Source: Flavivirga abyssicola | GTDB lineage: Bacteria > Bacteroidota > Bacteroidia > Flavobacteriales > Flavobacteriaceae | Direction of reading: 5' to 3' | DNA length: 64,000 nucleotides | Assembly (NCBI RefSeq): GCF_030540775.2 | Contig: NZ_CP141266.1 | Span: 771,501-835,500, forward strand | In this document: one piece after another, positions 1-9,042 of the stretch | Layout: each line of letters opens with the position of its first letter | Numbering within the stretch: the stretch's first letter is position 1 | Position numbers and translations under genes: made by a program | Notes under the pieces: generated by a model | Told to the model about the DNA's origin: nothing | Databases searched by the model: none | The model's input: the letters and a program-made list of their open reading frames with translations, nothing else

Positions 1-629
1 ATCAAATAATCATCTTTAGTTTGATTCATTGCTATTCGGAATTTTGATACGATATATTTCTCAAATTGATAGTCATATCTATCTAAATGATCGGGTGTTA
101 TATTAGTGATGACAGCTATATGTGGTTTAAAATTGACGATATCATCTAATTGAAAACTACTAATCTCTAACACATAATTTTCAAAGTCCTCTTCTAAAAC
201 TTGTTTAGCAAAACTATCTCCTATATTGCCCGCTAACCCCACATTTAATTCTTGCTTTAAAATATGATGTGCCAAGGATGACGTTGTTGTTTTTCCGTTA
301 CTTCCTGTAACCCCAACTATAATAGCGTCAGTGAAATTTGATGCAAATTCAATTTCAGATACCACTAACATTCCTTTATCATGAATTTGTTTTACTAGAG
401 GCGCTTTATCTGGTATGCCCGGGCTTTTCATAACGATATCTGCATTCAGAATTTTATCTTCAGAATGTTTTCCGTCTTCCCATTCAATCTCATTATGTAT
501 AAGAACTTGTTTATATGTTTCTTTAATTATTCCTCTATCTGAAACAAAAACATCATAGCCTTTTTCTTTCCCAAGAAGCGCCGTACCAACACCGCTTTCT
601 CCTCCTCCTAATATGACTAAACGCCCCAT
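1..629 (-). CDS. murD: UDP-N-acetylmuramoylalanine--D-glutamate ligase (MurD), N-terminal part
   Basis: Adds D-glutamate to UDP-MurNAc-L-alanine in the cytoplasmic stage of peptidoglycan synthesis. The reading frame starts at the ATG at 629 (MGRLVILGGGESGVG, a Rossmann-like nucleotide-binding start) and runs off the left edge, so only about 209 residues of the usual ~445 are present. The Mur-ligase ATP-binding loop GVTGSNGKTTTSS is clear at about residues 107-119, and a conserved ITPDHLDRY segment follows near residue 190. It is the last gene seen in the minus-strand mraZ-to-murD cluster, separated from mraY by about 130 bp that contain a short hairpin. The identity is firm from motifs and from position after mraY. 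The truncation is due to the window edge, not to a mutation. Confidence 0.96.
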   Translation of the reverse strand, partial: MGRLVILGGGESGVGTALLGKEKGYDVFVSDRGIIKETYKQVLIHNEIEWEDGKHSEDKILNADIVMKSPGIPDKAPLVKQIHDKGMLVVSEIEFASNFTDAIIVGVTGSNGKTTTSSLAHHILKQELNVGLAGNIGDSFAKQVLEEDFENYVLEISSFQLDDIVNFKPHIAVITNITPDHLDRYDYQFEKYIVSKFRIAMNQTKDDYL

Positions 630-742
630 CCTAAACCCTTCCCCAGAGGGTAATGACTTACCACTCTGTTTTTATCAATTGTTTTTATATAAATTTCTTT
701 TATCACTTTTTTAACTCTATTTCTCTTTTTCACGATTGTGAG

Positions 743-762
743 ATTCCTGCAAAGGCAGGAAT
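743..762 (-). repeat. 8-bp perfect hairpin just after mraY
   Basis: ATTCCTGC-AAAG-GCAGGAAT forms an 8-bp stem with a 4-nt loop, one base beyond the mraY stop codon on the minus strand. There is no T-run after it, so it is not a classical terminator. It may be an mRNA-stabilising or processing hairpin, or a REP-like short palindrome between mraY and murD. A similar palindrome lies between rsmH and ftsL. Confidence 0.6.
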
Positions 763-763
763 T

Positions 764-2005
764 TTATCGTATTTTCAATGTTACAATTGAAAGAATCGCT
801 AACAGAATACCTATAATCCAAAATCGGGTTACAATCTTACTTTCATGGTATCCTGATTTTTGATAGTGATGGTGAAGTGGTGACATTTTGAAAATGCGAC
901 GTCCTTCTCCATATTTTTTCTTAGTATATTTAAACCAGCTCACCTGCATGATTACTGATAGGTTTTCAGCTAAAAAGATACCGCACAGCACTGGAATTAG
1001 CCATTCTTTACGAACTGCAATAGCTATCACTGCGATTATACCACCAATAGTTAAACTTCCTGTGTCTCCCATAAAAACTTGAGCCGGGAATGTATTATAC
1101 CATAAGAAGCCTATTAATGCCCCTACAAAAGCAGCGATATAAATCGTAATTTCTTCTACTCGTGGGATATACATGATATTGAGATAATCTGAGAAGATGA
1201 TATTACCTGAAACCCATGCAAAAATCCCCAAAGTAAGGACTATTATTGCCGAGGTTCCTGCTGCTAAACCATCAATACCATCTGTTAAATTCGCACCGTT
1301 TGAAACAGCCGTAATTATAAGAATGGCTATCACAATAAAAATAATCCATGCATACTTTCCTAAACTCGGACTTATCCATGTTACTAAATCTGCGTAATCA
1401 AATTCATTTCCTTTTACAAAAGGGATTGTAGTCTTTGTTGATTTTATTTCGTCCTTAAATAATTTTGAAGCTTCCACTTTTGGATTTTCGGCTAAAAGAA
1501 TTTGTTGCTCAGCCACCGGAAGCTTTTCTTTCATGGTAACATCAGAATGAAAAAACAAAGTTGCCCCAACTATAATACCAAGCCCCACTTGCCCAAGAAT
1601 CTTAAATCGTCCTTTTAAACCTTCTTTGTCATTTTTGAATTTTTTAATGTAATCATCAATAAAACCAATAACACCCATCCAAAGTGTTGTCACTATCAAT
1701 AGAATGATGTAAATATTTTCCAGTTTCGCCAATAATAACACAGGAATTAAAGTCGCCAGAATTATAATAACACCTCCCATAGTAGGTGTTCCTGCCTTTT
1801 CTTGCTGTCCAGCTAACCCCAGATCTCTAATGGTTTCACCTACTTGCTGTCTTTGCAAAAAACGAATAATCCGTTTTCCATATATTGTTGAAATAAGCAG
1901 CGACAAAATCATTGCTAAAGCAGCTCTAAAAGTTAAAAAACCAAAAAGAGTTGCTCCAGGAAATTGAAACTGTTTTTCTAAATAATCGAATAGATAATAC
2001 AACAT
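764..2005 (-). CDS. mraY: Phospho-N-acetylmuramoyl-pentapeptide-transferase (MraY)
   Basis: Integral membrane enzyme that transfers phospho-MurNAc-pentapeptide to undecaprenyl phosphate to make lipid I at the inner face of the cytoplasmic membrane. The 413 residues show about ten hydrophobic segments, the family motifs [15 protein letters not shown] and FMGDTGSL, and the histidine-rich [13 protein letters not shown] near the C-terminus. It is about 50 residues longer than E. coli MraY because of a hydrophilic insertion near residues 155-205, a feature I associate with Bacteroidota homologues. It starts one base after the murE stop codon, so the two are probably translationally linked. It lies within the mraZ-rsmH-ftsL-ftsI-murE-mraY-murD operon. 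Confidence 0.97.
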   Translation of the reverse strand: MLYYLFDYLEKQFQFPGATLFGFLTFRAALAMILSLLISTIYGKRIIRFLQRQQVGETIRDLGLAGQQEKAGTPTMGGVIIILATLIPVLLLAKLENIYIILLIVTTLWMGVIGFIDDYIKKFKNDKEGLKGRFKILGQVGLGIIVGATLFFHSDVTMKEKLPVAEQQILLAENPKVEASKLFKDEIKSTKTTIPFVKGNEFDYADLVTWISPSLGKYAWIIFIVIAILIITAVSNGANLTDGIDGLAAGTSAIIVLTLGIFAWVSGNIIFSDYLNIMYIPRVEEITIYIAAFVGALIGFLWYNTFPAQVFMGDTGSLTIGGIIAVIAIAVRKEWLIPVLCGIFLAENLSVIMQVSWFKYTKKKYGEGRRIFKMSPLHHHYQKSGYHESKIVTRFWIIGILLAILSIVTLKIR

Positions 2006-2006
2006 G

Positions 2007-3470
2007 TTATTTTTGTATTTGCTTTAAAAATTCTTGTACTATTTTATAATCATCAAAATCAAAGCGCTCGCCTTTAATTTCTTGATATGTTTCATGCCCT
2101 TTTCCTGCTATTAAAATAATATCGTTCGGTTGGGCCAATTGACAAGCTGTTTTTATGGCTTGCTTTCTATCTACTATAGTTAATGTTTTTTTATAATTCT
2201 GGGGTTCAACACCTTTTTCTACATCGTTAAGAATATCTTCTGGAACTTCGCTACGCGGATTATCACTTGTAAAAATGACTTTTGTACTTAAAGCCGAAGC
2301 TATATGTCCCATTTTTGGGCGTTTGGTTTTATCTCTATCGCCCCCACAGCCAACTACTGTTATTAATTCTTCATTTTTAGTTCTAATACTATTAATAGTT
2401 TCTAATACATTTTTCAATGCATCTGGCGTATGCGCATAATCTACTATAGCTGTAATTTTTTCATCAGAAATTAAATACTGGAATCGCCCACTTACATTAT
2501 CCAATTCGCTTATTAAGCGCAATATTTCAACCTTTTCTAAACCTAACAATTCAGCGGTAGCATAAATTGCCAATATATTGTATGCATTAAAACCTCCTAT
2601 AAGCCTAGCCCAAACCTCACTATCATTTATTTTAAGCAATAGGCCGCTAAATTGGTTTTCTAAAATTTGAGCCTTATAATCTGCATAGCCCTTTAAAGCA
2701 TAGGTAAGTTTTTTAGCTTTTGTATTTTGGAGCATAATGAGCCCATTTTTATCATCGACATTCACTAATGCAAAAGCTTCCTTTGAAAGTCCGTCAAAAA
2801 ATGCTTTCTTAACGTCTCTATACTCCGAGAATGTTTTATGGTAATCCAAGTGATCGTGAGATAAATTGGTAAAAATGCCACCTTCAAAATACAGCCCTTC
2901 TGTTCTGTGTTGATGAATTCCATGAGAACTCACTTCCATAAAACAAAATTCGACCCCTGTACTATTCATCTCCTTTAAATATTTATTTATAGTTAATGAA
3001 TCAGGCGTTGTATGCGTTGCTTTATACTCCGTATTATCAACCATTATTTTCACTGTCGATAATAATCCTACCTTGTAACCTGCTTTTTTAAATAATTGAT
3101 ACAATAAACTTGCTATAGTTGTTTTTCCATTGGTTCCTGTAACTCCGACAAGTTTTAAGTTTTCTGATGGAGCCTCATAATAATTTGAGGCTATCATAGC
3201 TAAAGCCCTGCTGGAATTACCAACTTCTACATAAGTAACACCATCCATTAATGTTGCTGGCAATGTCTCACATACAACTCCAATAGCTCCATTATTTATG
3301 GCGACATCAATAAAATCATGACCATCTGCAATGTTTCCACGAATAGCAACAAACAAACCTCCACTTGTAATTTTCCGAGAATCAAAATCAACAGCACCAA
3401 CACTAACGCTTGTACTACCTACTACCGCGTTAATACTTACCTTATACAATATGTCTTTTAATACCATCAT
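2007..3470 (-). CDS. murE: UDP-MurNAc-tripeptide synthetase (MurE), meso-DAP type
   Basis: Adds the third amino acid to UDP-MurNAc-L-Ala-D-Glu in cytoplasmic peptidoglycan precursor synthesis. The 487-residue length is normal. The ATP loop [13 protein letters not shown] is at about residues 109-121, the Mur-ligase central region contains [13 protein letters not shown], and the C-terminal domain has DNPRSE. The DNPR motif is the established signature of MurE enzymes that add meso-diaminopimelate rather than lysine, so a DAP-type cell wall is inferred. The start overlaps the ftsI stop by 4 bp (two ATG codons in tandem, the first chosen), indicating translational coupling. Confidence 0.97.
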   Translation of the reverse strand: MMVLKDILYKVSINAVVGSTSVSVGAVDFDSRKITSGGLFVAIRGNIADGHDFIDVAINNGAIGVVCETLPATLMDGVTYVEVGNSSRALAMIASNYYEAPSENLKLVGVTGTNGKTTIASLLYQLFKKAGYKVGLLSTVKIMVDNTEYKATHTTPDSLTINKYLKEMNSTGVEFCFMEVSSHGIHQHRTEGLYFEGGIFTNLSHDHLDYHKTFSEYRDVKKAFFDGLSKEAFALVNVDDKNGLIMLQNTKAKKLTYALKGYADYKAQILENQFSGLLLKINDSEVWARLIGGFNAYNILAIYATAELLGLEKVEILRLISELDNVSGRFQYLISDEKITAIVDYAHTPDALKNVLETINSIRTKNEELITVVGCGGDRDKTKRPKMGHIASALSTKVIFTSDNPRSEVPEDILNDVEKGVEPQNYKKTLTIVDRKQAIKTACQLAQPNDIILIAGKGHETYQEIKGERFDFDDYKIVQEFLKQIQK

Positions 3471-5479
3471 GATGCTTTTAAAACCACTATTTGATTGTCT
3501 TTTAATTTTTCGCTTTTATTAACAGATTGCGATTTCACAACACCATTCCCGCTAAGCTTCACTTTTATATTAACATCCATATTCTCTAAAAGCGCTAAAG
3601 CATCCATTGCAGGTAAACCAATGACATTTGGCATTATCGTCCTATAAGTGCTTGCTGTCTTATAAAAACTTTCATATTCTTTTTCTGCCGAAGCCACCTT
3701 AACTTTAAGAGATCTCACCTCATCAATCCTAGGAGTATCTGTATATATTTTTTGTGCTATTCTTTTAAATACTGGCCCTGTAACATCTGCGCCATAAAAC
3801 CCAACTTCTGTACTTGGCTTATGAATAACCACTATGCATGAATATTTTGGGTTTTCTACAGGAAAATATCCAGAAAATGAGGATATATATCTTTTATCAT
3901 CTTCCCAGCCTTTCATCCAATATTCGGTTCTTGCAGTCCCTGTCTTTCCAGCCATTGAGAAATTTTCAGAGTACAGTTTTTCTCCTGTACCCCTAACCAC
4001 TATATTTTTTAAAATTTCTCGTATCTTATTTAGAGTTTCATCAGAGCAAATCTTTTTCTTGATCACTTCTTTATCGAAGGTTTCTATGTCTTCATCAAAT
4101 TCCTTTACTGCTTTTAAAAACCTTGGCTTAACTAGCTCCCCATTATTTGCTATAGCATTATAAAAAGCCAAGGTTTGAAGTGGTGTTAACTCTAAATTAT
4201 AACCATATGCCATGGAAGGCAGTGCATTTCTACTCCATTTTTTATCACCTGGCTCAGGAATATCAGGCTCTCCTTCTCCTATAATAGAAACACCTAAAGG
4301 TTTGTTCAAGCTCCATTCTTTAAGTCTTTCTATAAATTTTTTAGGATTATCGGAATAGTGCTTATCTATTATAGTTGCCAAACCAATATTAGAAGAAACC
4401 TCCAACGCGCGAGCTGCCGAAATTTCGCCATACCCCCCATGATGAGAATCATTTATATATCTACCATAAAATCTTTTTCTACCTTTTTTAGTGTCAACAA
4501 TTGTAGACGTATCAATAACTCGATCTTCTAAAGCTGCCATCATCGCCATTACCTTAAACGTAGAACCTGGCTCATGACTTTCCCCTACTGCATAATTTAA
4601 TTTTTCATAATACACCCCTTTAGTGGTTCTACCCAAATTTGAAATAGCTCTAACTTCTCCTGTTTTCACTTCCATAACCACCACACAACCATGTTCAGCT
4701 TCATACTTATTTAGCTGTTTTAAAAGTGCATGGTGAGCAATATCTTGAATATTAACATCTATGGTTGTATATACATCATAACCATCTTTTGGCTCCACTT
4801 GATTATGATCGGTCATTGGCTTCCACTTACCATTACCTATTTTCTGTTTTTTTCTTATGCCGTCTGTTCCTCTTAAGTATTTTAGTCCAAAAGCACCATC
4901 AATACCTGGCCTGGTTACATTCCCATCTTCATCAAATCGCTCATACCCAATAGTACGTCTTGCAATGCTACCCATAGGAAACTCTCGTTTCGTTTTTTGT
5001 TCAACAATCAATCCTCCAGAAATAGCGCCCCGTTTTAAAAGCGGAAAATTTCTAAACCGTACATAATCTGTGTAATTAATATTTTTAACTAATAGGTAGT
5101 ATTGATTCTTATTTAACCTAGCTTTTCTTATTTCTCTCTCATAATAGCTTGAAGATTTCCCTAAATAACCCGAAAGAGAATCGCATAACGGCTTTATAAA
5201 TTCTTCGAAGGTTTTCCGCTGTGAGGTTACAGCATCTATCGCTATGTTATATTTAGGGATGGATGTAGCCAACAAACTACCATCGTTAGCATATACATTG
5301 CCTCTGTTTGCTGGAATAGTAATATCTTGAATATCTCTTTTATCGACTAAAGACCGGTACTTATCTCCTTGCAAAAACTGAATGCTTAACAATTTAAACA
5401 TCACAGCAAGCCCAAAGACGAACATACATCCTGCTATAAAATACAATCGGTTTAATATGTCTTTCTCTTTTACTGCCAA
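3467..5479 (-). CDS. ftsI: Septal peptidoglycan transpeptidase, PBP3/FtsI type with PASTA domain
   Basis: Class B penicillin-binding protein that cross-links septal peptidoglycan on the periplasmic side of the divisome. One N-terminal membrane anchor (about residues 14-33) is followed by the PBP dimerisation domain and the transpeptidase domain. The active-site serine is in GSTFKV (about residue 307), the SxN motif is SSN, and the KTG motif is in AGKTGTART. A single PASTA-like domain occupies the last ~65 residues (MPNVIGLPAMDALALLE), as in Bacteroidota FtsI and Bacillus SpoVD. The 670-residue length fits. It lies 9 bp downstream of the FtsL-like gene and overlaps murE by 4 bp. Confidence 0.95.
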   Translation of the reverse strand: MAVKEKDILNRLYFIAGCMFVFGLAVMFKLLSIQFLQGDKYRSLVDKRDIQDITIPANRGNVYANDGSLLATSIPKYNIAIDAVTSQRKTFEEFIKPLCDSLSGYLGKSSSYYEREIRKARLNKNQYYLLVKNINYTDYVRFRNFPLLKRGAISGGLIVEQKTKREFPMGSIARRTIGYERFDEDGNVTRPGIDGAFGLKYLRGTDGIRKKQKIGNGKWKPMTDHNQVEPKDGYDVYTTIDVNIQDIAHHALLKQLNKYEAEHGCVVVMEVKTGEVRAISNLGRTTKGVYYEKLNYAVGESHEPGSTFKVMAMMAALEDRVIDTSTIVDTKKGRKRFYGRYINDSHHGGYGEISAARALEVSSNIGLATIIDKHYSDNPKKFIERLKEWSLNKPLGVSIIGEGEPDIPEPGDKKWSRNALPSMAYGYNLELTPLQTLAFYNAIANNGELVKPRFLKAVKEFDEDIETFDKEVIKKKICSDETLNKIREILKNIVVRGTGEKLYSENFSMAGKTGTARTEYWMKGWEDDKRYISSFSGYFPVENPKYSCIVVIHKPSTEVGFYGADVTGPVFKRIAQKIYTDTPRIDEVRSLKVKVASAEKEYESFYKTASTYRTIMPNVIGLPAMDALALLENMDVNIKVKLSGNGVVKSQSVNKSEKLKDNQIVVLKAS

Positions 5480-5488
5480 AGACTCGCT

Positions 5489-5815
5489 TTATTTTTGAGG
5501 TTTTACTTTTATTTTTTTAGGCGGGATCACCGATGGCGATATACCTTTTTCTTTCATTTTCCTAATAACTGCTGACTCCATTTTAAGCCTCATAAGCTTG
5601 GAACGCCCATCAACAAATGCCGAACGCATTTCTTTAACTTCATTTTTTAATCGGGCAATTTCATATACTTTTTTATCTGCACTATGCGAGCTTGCTATCA
5701 TTATAATTGCTAAAACAGAAATAAAAATGATAAACCTCCAATTCTTAAAAGAATCATCACTTACCAAGAAAGTTCCTTTTAATATGTTATAGATGTTTTT
5801 TTTCATTAGCCCCAT
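5489..5815 (-). CDS. ftsL: FtsL-like cell division protein
   Basis: A 108-residue bitopic protein with a short cytoplasmic N-terminus, one membrane segment (about residues 26-42, WRFIIFISVLAIIMIAS) and a charged periplasmic helix that probably forms a coiled coil (residues 48-90). These features and the position between rsmH and ftsI are those of FtsL, which pairs with FtsB and FtsQ to control septal synthesis. FtsL sequences diverge strongly, so the call rests on size, topology and synteny more than on motifs. The start is either Met1 or Met4 (MKKNIYN); both fit. Confidence 0.8.
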   Translation of the reverse strand: MGLMKKNIYNILKGTFLVSDDSFKNWRFIIFISVLAIIMIASSHSADKKVYEIARLKNEVKEMRSAFVDGRSKLMRLKMESAVIRKMKEKGISPSVIPPKKIKVKPQK

Positions 5816-5827
5816 TGTCCTACGGAC

Positions 5828-5846
5828 ATTTCCCCTAAGGGGAAAT
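5828..5846 (-). repeat. 8-bp perfect hairpin between rsmH and ftsL
   Basis: ATTTCCCC-TAA-GGGGAAAT is a perfect palindrome in the 36-bp gap between the rsmH stop and the ftsL start. On the transcript it would fold just before the ftsL start. There is no T-run that would make it an efficient terminator, so it is more likely a processing or stability element, or a short dispersed palindrome. Confidence 0.55.
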
Positions 5847-5851
5847 TTTCA

Positions 5852-6754
5852 CTATATTTTTTCCGCAATTCGCAACTTTGCGCTTCTAGCTCTACTATTC
5901 ATATTTATTTCCTCTTTTGATGGCACAATCAAACCATTCACCTTTTTTAATGGTACTTCAAAATTCCCAAACATGTCTCGCTCAGGCTCACCTTCAAACA
6001 TCCCATTTCTAATAAAACGTTTCACCAACCTATCTTCCAGAGAGTGATAGGATATAAAACTTAACCGACCACCTTTAAACAAAATTTCAGGTGTTTGTTC
6101 TAAAAACTCTTTTAAAACTTCAATTTCTTGATTTACTTCTATTCGGATAGCTTGATAAATCTGAGCCAACACCTTGTTTTCATGTCGTGGTGGTAAAAAT
6201 TTCCTCAACACACTTTTTAATTGCTCACTAGTTATTATCGGTTCTGTTCTTCTATACTCAACTATTAATCTTGCCATGGCTGGAGCTGCACGTAATTCTC
6301 CATACTGCAAAAACACTTGTTTTAATTGCTCTTCTTCATATTCGTTTACCACATGAAAAGCAGACAACTCATTTTGCTGATTCATACGCATATCTAAGTC
6401 CGCTTCAAAACGTGTAGAAAACCCTCGCTCGGCAACATCAAATTGATGCGAAGAAACTCCAAAGTCCGCTAAGACCCCATCTACTTGCTTTACACCATGA
6501 AAGCGCAAAAACCGTTTTATATATCTGAAGTTTTCATGAATTAATGTAAACCGCGGGTCATCAATCGCATTTCCAAGAGCATCTTCATCCTGATCAAAAG
6601 CAAACAACTTTCCATTTTCGCCAAGCCTGCTCAATATTTCCTTGCTATGACCACCACCTCCAAATGTTACATCTACGTAAACACCATCTTCTTTGACAGC
6701 CAAACCATCTACGGTTTCTTTCAATAATACCGGGTTATGATATTCCATTGTCAT
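5852..6754 (-). CDS. rsmH: 16S rRNA (cytosine(1402)-N(4))-methyltransferase
   Basis: RsmH (MraW) uses S-adenosylmethionine to methylate N4 of C1402 in the decoding centre of 16S rRNA. The 300-residue length is typical. The sequence has the conserved start YHNPVLLKETVDGL, the SAM-binding loop FGGGGHSKEIL (about residues 31-41), LADFGVSSHQFD near residues 96-107, FSTRFEADLDMRM, and the C-terminal FISYHSLEDRLVKRF. The gene overlaps the end of mraZ by 20 bp, as is usual for this pair, and leads into ftsL. Confidence 0.97.
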   Translation of the reverse strand: MTMEYHNPVLLKETVDGLAVKEDGVYVDVTFGGGGHSKEILSRLGENGKLFAFDQDEDALGNAIDDPRFTLIHENFRYIKRFLRFHGVKQVDGVLADFGVSSHQFDVAERGFSTRFEADLDMRMNQQNELSAFHVVNEYEEEQLKQVFLQYGELRAAPAMARLIVEYRRTEPIITSEQLKSVLRKFLPPRHENKVLAQIYQAIRIEVNQEIEVLKEFLEQTPEILFKGGRLSFISYHSLEDRLVKRFIRNGMFEGEPERDMFGNFEVPLKKVNGLIVPSKEEINMNSRARSAKLRIAEKI

Positions 6755-7205
6755 CGTCGTCTTGTCCCATTACTTCTTCTGCTAAATCCGCGAAATCTAT
6801 AGCCGCATCATCAATAGCTTGTTCATATAAATCTTTATCCCAAATTTCGATTATGTTTATAGCCGAAGCCACCACTATATTTTTCGAAATACCAGCAAAC
6901 ACGGTTAAGTCTTTTGGAATTAACAAACGCCCGTTAATGTCTACTTCAACCATTTTTGCCCCCGCAGTAAACCTGCGAATAAAATCGTTGTTTTTCTTTT
7001 TAAACTTATTAAGCTTATTCATTTTCTGCATTAAAATCTGCCATTCTCCCATTGGATACAACTCCAGGCATTTCTGAAACACAGAACGACGTAATACAAA
7101 ACCGTCAGGTAGAATAGAAGACAACTGCTTTTTTATAGCAGCAGGCATCATCAACCTTCCTTTTGCATCAACTTTACAATCGTATGTCCCTGTTATTAAG
7201 TCCAA
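6735..7205 (-). CDS. mraZ: Transcriptional regulator MraZ
   Basis: MraZ is a DNA-binding regulator of the division/cell-wall cluster with two AbrB-like SpoVT folds. Both copies of the DxxGRxxxP signature are present: DAKGRLMMP at about residues 13-21 and DINGRLLIP at about residues 89-97. The length of 156 residues is normal. It is the first gene of the minus-strand cluster and overlaps rsmH by 20 bp. Three tandem 10-bp boxes matching known MraZ sites lie 50-80 bp upstream, which suggests direct autoregulation. Confidence 0.96.
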   Translation of the reverse strand: MDLITGTYDCKVDAKGRLMMPAAIKKQLSSILPDGFVLRRSVFQKCLELYPMGEWQILMQKMNKLNKFKKKNNDFIRRFTAGAKMVEVDINGRLLIPKDLTVFAGISKNIVVASAINIIEIWDKDLYEQAIDDAAIDFADLAEEVMGQDDDDNGIS

Positions 7206-7237
7206 AGCAGTTTGTTGAAATTTTAACGTTTAATTTT

Positions 7238-7284
7238 CAAATATATTGAAAAATATACCACATTTTACCACTTTATACCACTTT
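7238..7284 (-). promoter_or_regulatory. mraZ promoter with three tandem MraZ boxes
   Basis: On the minus strand, three direct 10-bp repeats sit head to tail: AAAGTGGTAT (7284-7275), AAAGTGGTAA (7274-7265) and AATGTGGTAT (7264-7255). A TATATTTG -7 element of the Bacteroidota type follows at 7245-7238. Characterised MraZ proteins bind short G-rich repeats with 10-bp spacing in front of mraZ (TGGGN in E. coli, AAAGTG-type in Mycoplasma). Here the boxes cover the place where the -33 element would lie, which suggests autorepression. Confidence 0.75.
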
Positions 7285-7465
7285 GTTAATAATTTTTCGA
7301 CTAAATGGGGGTTAAAAACGTTTTGGACCTAAAAAAAAGGCACTGAACTCTTACTATCAAGATGTTAAAGTCAAAAATTTAATAACATATCTTTTATCAA
7401 CATTCCTTATAGAAAGTATTATTTTTGCCAAATAATTTATATAGTTAAAATATGAATGAATTAAC

Positions 7466-7473
7466 TATATTTG
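7466..7473 (+). promoter_or_regulatory. Candidate -7 element upstream of the alpha/beta hydrolase
   Basis: TATATTTG, matching the Bacteroidota -7 consensus TAnnTTTG, lies 26 bp before the ATG at 7499. No good TTTG is seen at the expected -33 distance, so the assignment rests on the -7 box and its position alone. Confidence 0.4.
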
Positions 7474-7498
7474 TTTTTAATGCAGTGACCAACAAATA

Positions 7499-8263
7499 AT
7501 GATGTATCGTTTAAAAAAGGAAAAAGAATATAATTACCTTGAAGCTGGAGAAGGCACGCCTATTATAGTATTACACGGCCTTATGGGTGGATTAAGTAAT
7601 TTTAATGCCGTCTCGGATTTTTTTAGTGAAAAAGACTATAAAATCATTATTCCGGAATTGCCTATCTACACAATGTCTTTGTTAAAAACCAATGTAAAAA
7701 GCTTTGCTAAGTATTTACATGATTTTATAGAATTTAAAGGTTTTAAGGACGTTATTTTACTAGGAAATTCGCTTGGCGGACACATCGGTTTATATCACAC
7801 AAAATTATACCCTGAAAAAGTAAAAGCTCTAATTATTACTGGCAGCTCAGGACTTTATGAGAGCGCCATGGGTGGTGGATATACAAAGCGTAGTGATTAT
7901 GAAGTGATTAAAAAGAAAGCCCAGGAAGTTTTTTACGATCCTGAAGTGGCCACTAAAGAGATTGTTGATGAAGTTTACGAAACTGTAAACGATCGCAACA
8001 AACTTATAAAGACACTTGCCATTGCCAAAAGTGCCATAAGACATAATATGGCAAAAGATTTACCTAATATGAATACACCAACTTGTATTATCTGGGGTAA
8101 AAATGACAATGTAACTCCTCCTGAAGTTGCTGAAGAATTTAACGAATTACTACCTGACTCTGACTTGTATTGGATAGACAAATGCGGTCATGCCGCTATG
8201 ATGGAGCATCCGGATGAATTCAATGAAGTCATGCATGAGTGGTTGAACAAGAGAGGGTTTTAG
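7499..8263 (+). CDS. Alpha/beta hydrolase
   Basis: A 254-residue cytoplasmic alpha/beta-hydrolase-fold enzyme. The oxyanion region HGLMGGLSNF is at residues 26-35. The nucleophile elbow GNSLGG gives the catalytic serine at about residue 91. An acid is in WGKNDNVTPP (about Asp203) and a histidine in CGHAAMMEHP (about His231), so the triad is complete. The substrate cannot be told from sequence. It stands immediately upstream of engB on the same strand, 110 bp away, in divergent orientation to mraZ. Two ATGs in tandem offer alternative starts differing by one residue. Confidence 0.88.
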   Translation: MMYRLKKEKEYNYLEAGEGTPIIVLHGLMGGLSNFNAVSDFFSEKDYKIIIPELPIYTMSLLKTNVKSFAKYLHDFIEFKGFKDVILLGNSLGGHIGLYHTKLYPEKVKALIITGSSGLYESAMGGGYTKRSDYEVIKKKAQEVFYDPEVATKEIVDEVYETVNDRNKLIKTLAIAKSAIRHNMAKDLPNMNTPTCIIWGKNDNVTPPEVAEEFNELLPDSDLYWIDKCGHAAMMEHPDEFNEVMHEWLNKRGF

Positions 8264-8372
8264 GTTTTAAAAATCCGTTAAATCAAGTTTTATTAAAAAA
8301 ACCAAGTCCAATTAATGAAATTCTCGACCTTACTGAAACAAGTTCAGCACTAGTCTTGGGAATAACAAAAAT

Positions 8373-8978
8373 ATGAAGATTAAATCTGCCGAGTTTGTAA
8401 TGAGCAATTCTGATGTTGCAAAATGCCCAAAAAGCATGTTGCCGGAATATGCTTTTATTGGTAGAAGTAATGTTGGTAAATCATCCCTTATAAACATGTT
8501 AACCAGTCGGAAAAGTTTAGCAAAAACGTCTGGTAGACCTGGAAAAACACAACTAATAAACCATTTTTTAATTAATAAAAACTGGCATTTGGTAGATTTA
8601 CCAGGTTATGGGTATGCGCGTGTTTCAAAAAGCTCTAAAAAAGTATTCCAAAAATTTATAACGCAATATTTTGGCTTACGTGAACAGCTTGTCACGGCAT
8701 TTGTTTTAGTAGATATTAGACATAACCCACAACCTATAGATTTAGAATTTATGCAATGGCTGGGTGAAAATGGGATACCATTTTCTATTATTTTTACTAA
8801 AGCGGATAAGCTAAAGCCAAAAGCGATTGACAATCACGTGGAAGCTTACAAAACGATTCTTTTAGAAACTTGGGAAGAAATGCCAAACTACTTTATAACC
8901 TCTTCTTCTAAAGATATTGGTAAAGAGGATGTTTTAGGGTATATAGATTCTTTGAATGCCAATATGATAACGAATTAG
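8373..8978 (+). CDS. engB: Ribosome biogenesis GTP-binding protein YihA/EngB
   Basis: Small TRAFAC GTPase needed for 50S subunit maturation. All G motifs are visible: G1 GRSNVGKSS (about residues 30-38), the switch region with SGRPGKTQ, G3 DLPGYG (about residues 75-80), G4 TKAD (about residues 141-144) and G5 TSSSK. The 201-residue length matches the family. It follows the alpha/beta hydrolase on the same strand; the next gene is convergent. Confidence 0.96.
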   Translation: MKIKSAEFVMSNSDVAKCPKSMLPEYAFIGRSNVGKSSLINMLTSRKSLAKTSGRPGKTQLINHFLINKNWHLVDLPGYGYARVSKSSKKVFQKFITQYFGLREQLVTAFVLVDIRHNPQPIDLEFMQWLGENGIPFSIIFTKADKLKPKAIDNHVEAYKTILLETWEEMPNYFITSSSKDIGKEDVLGYIDSLNANMITN

Positions 8979-9042
8979 CTTAAAATAAAATTCTTAAGTT
9001 TTAATTTGTAGCACTATTTTGCTTGCTCTCCCGCCATTCTTA

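Noticed and set aside
888-1397. Plus-strand ORFs inside mraY and similar ones inside other genes
   Set aside because: They are opposite-strand shadows of motif-supported genes, with no features of their own.
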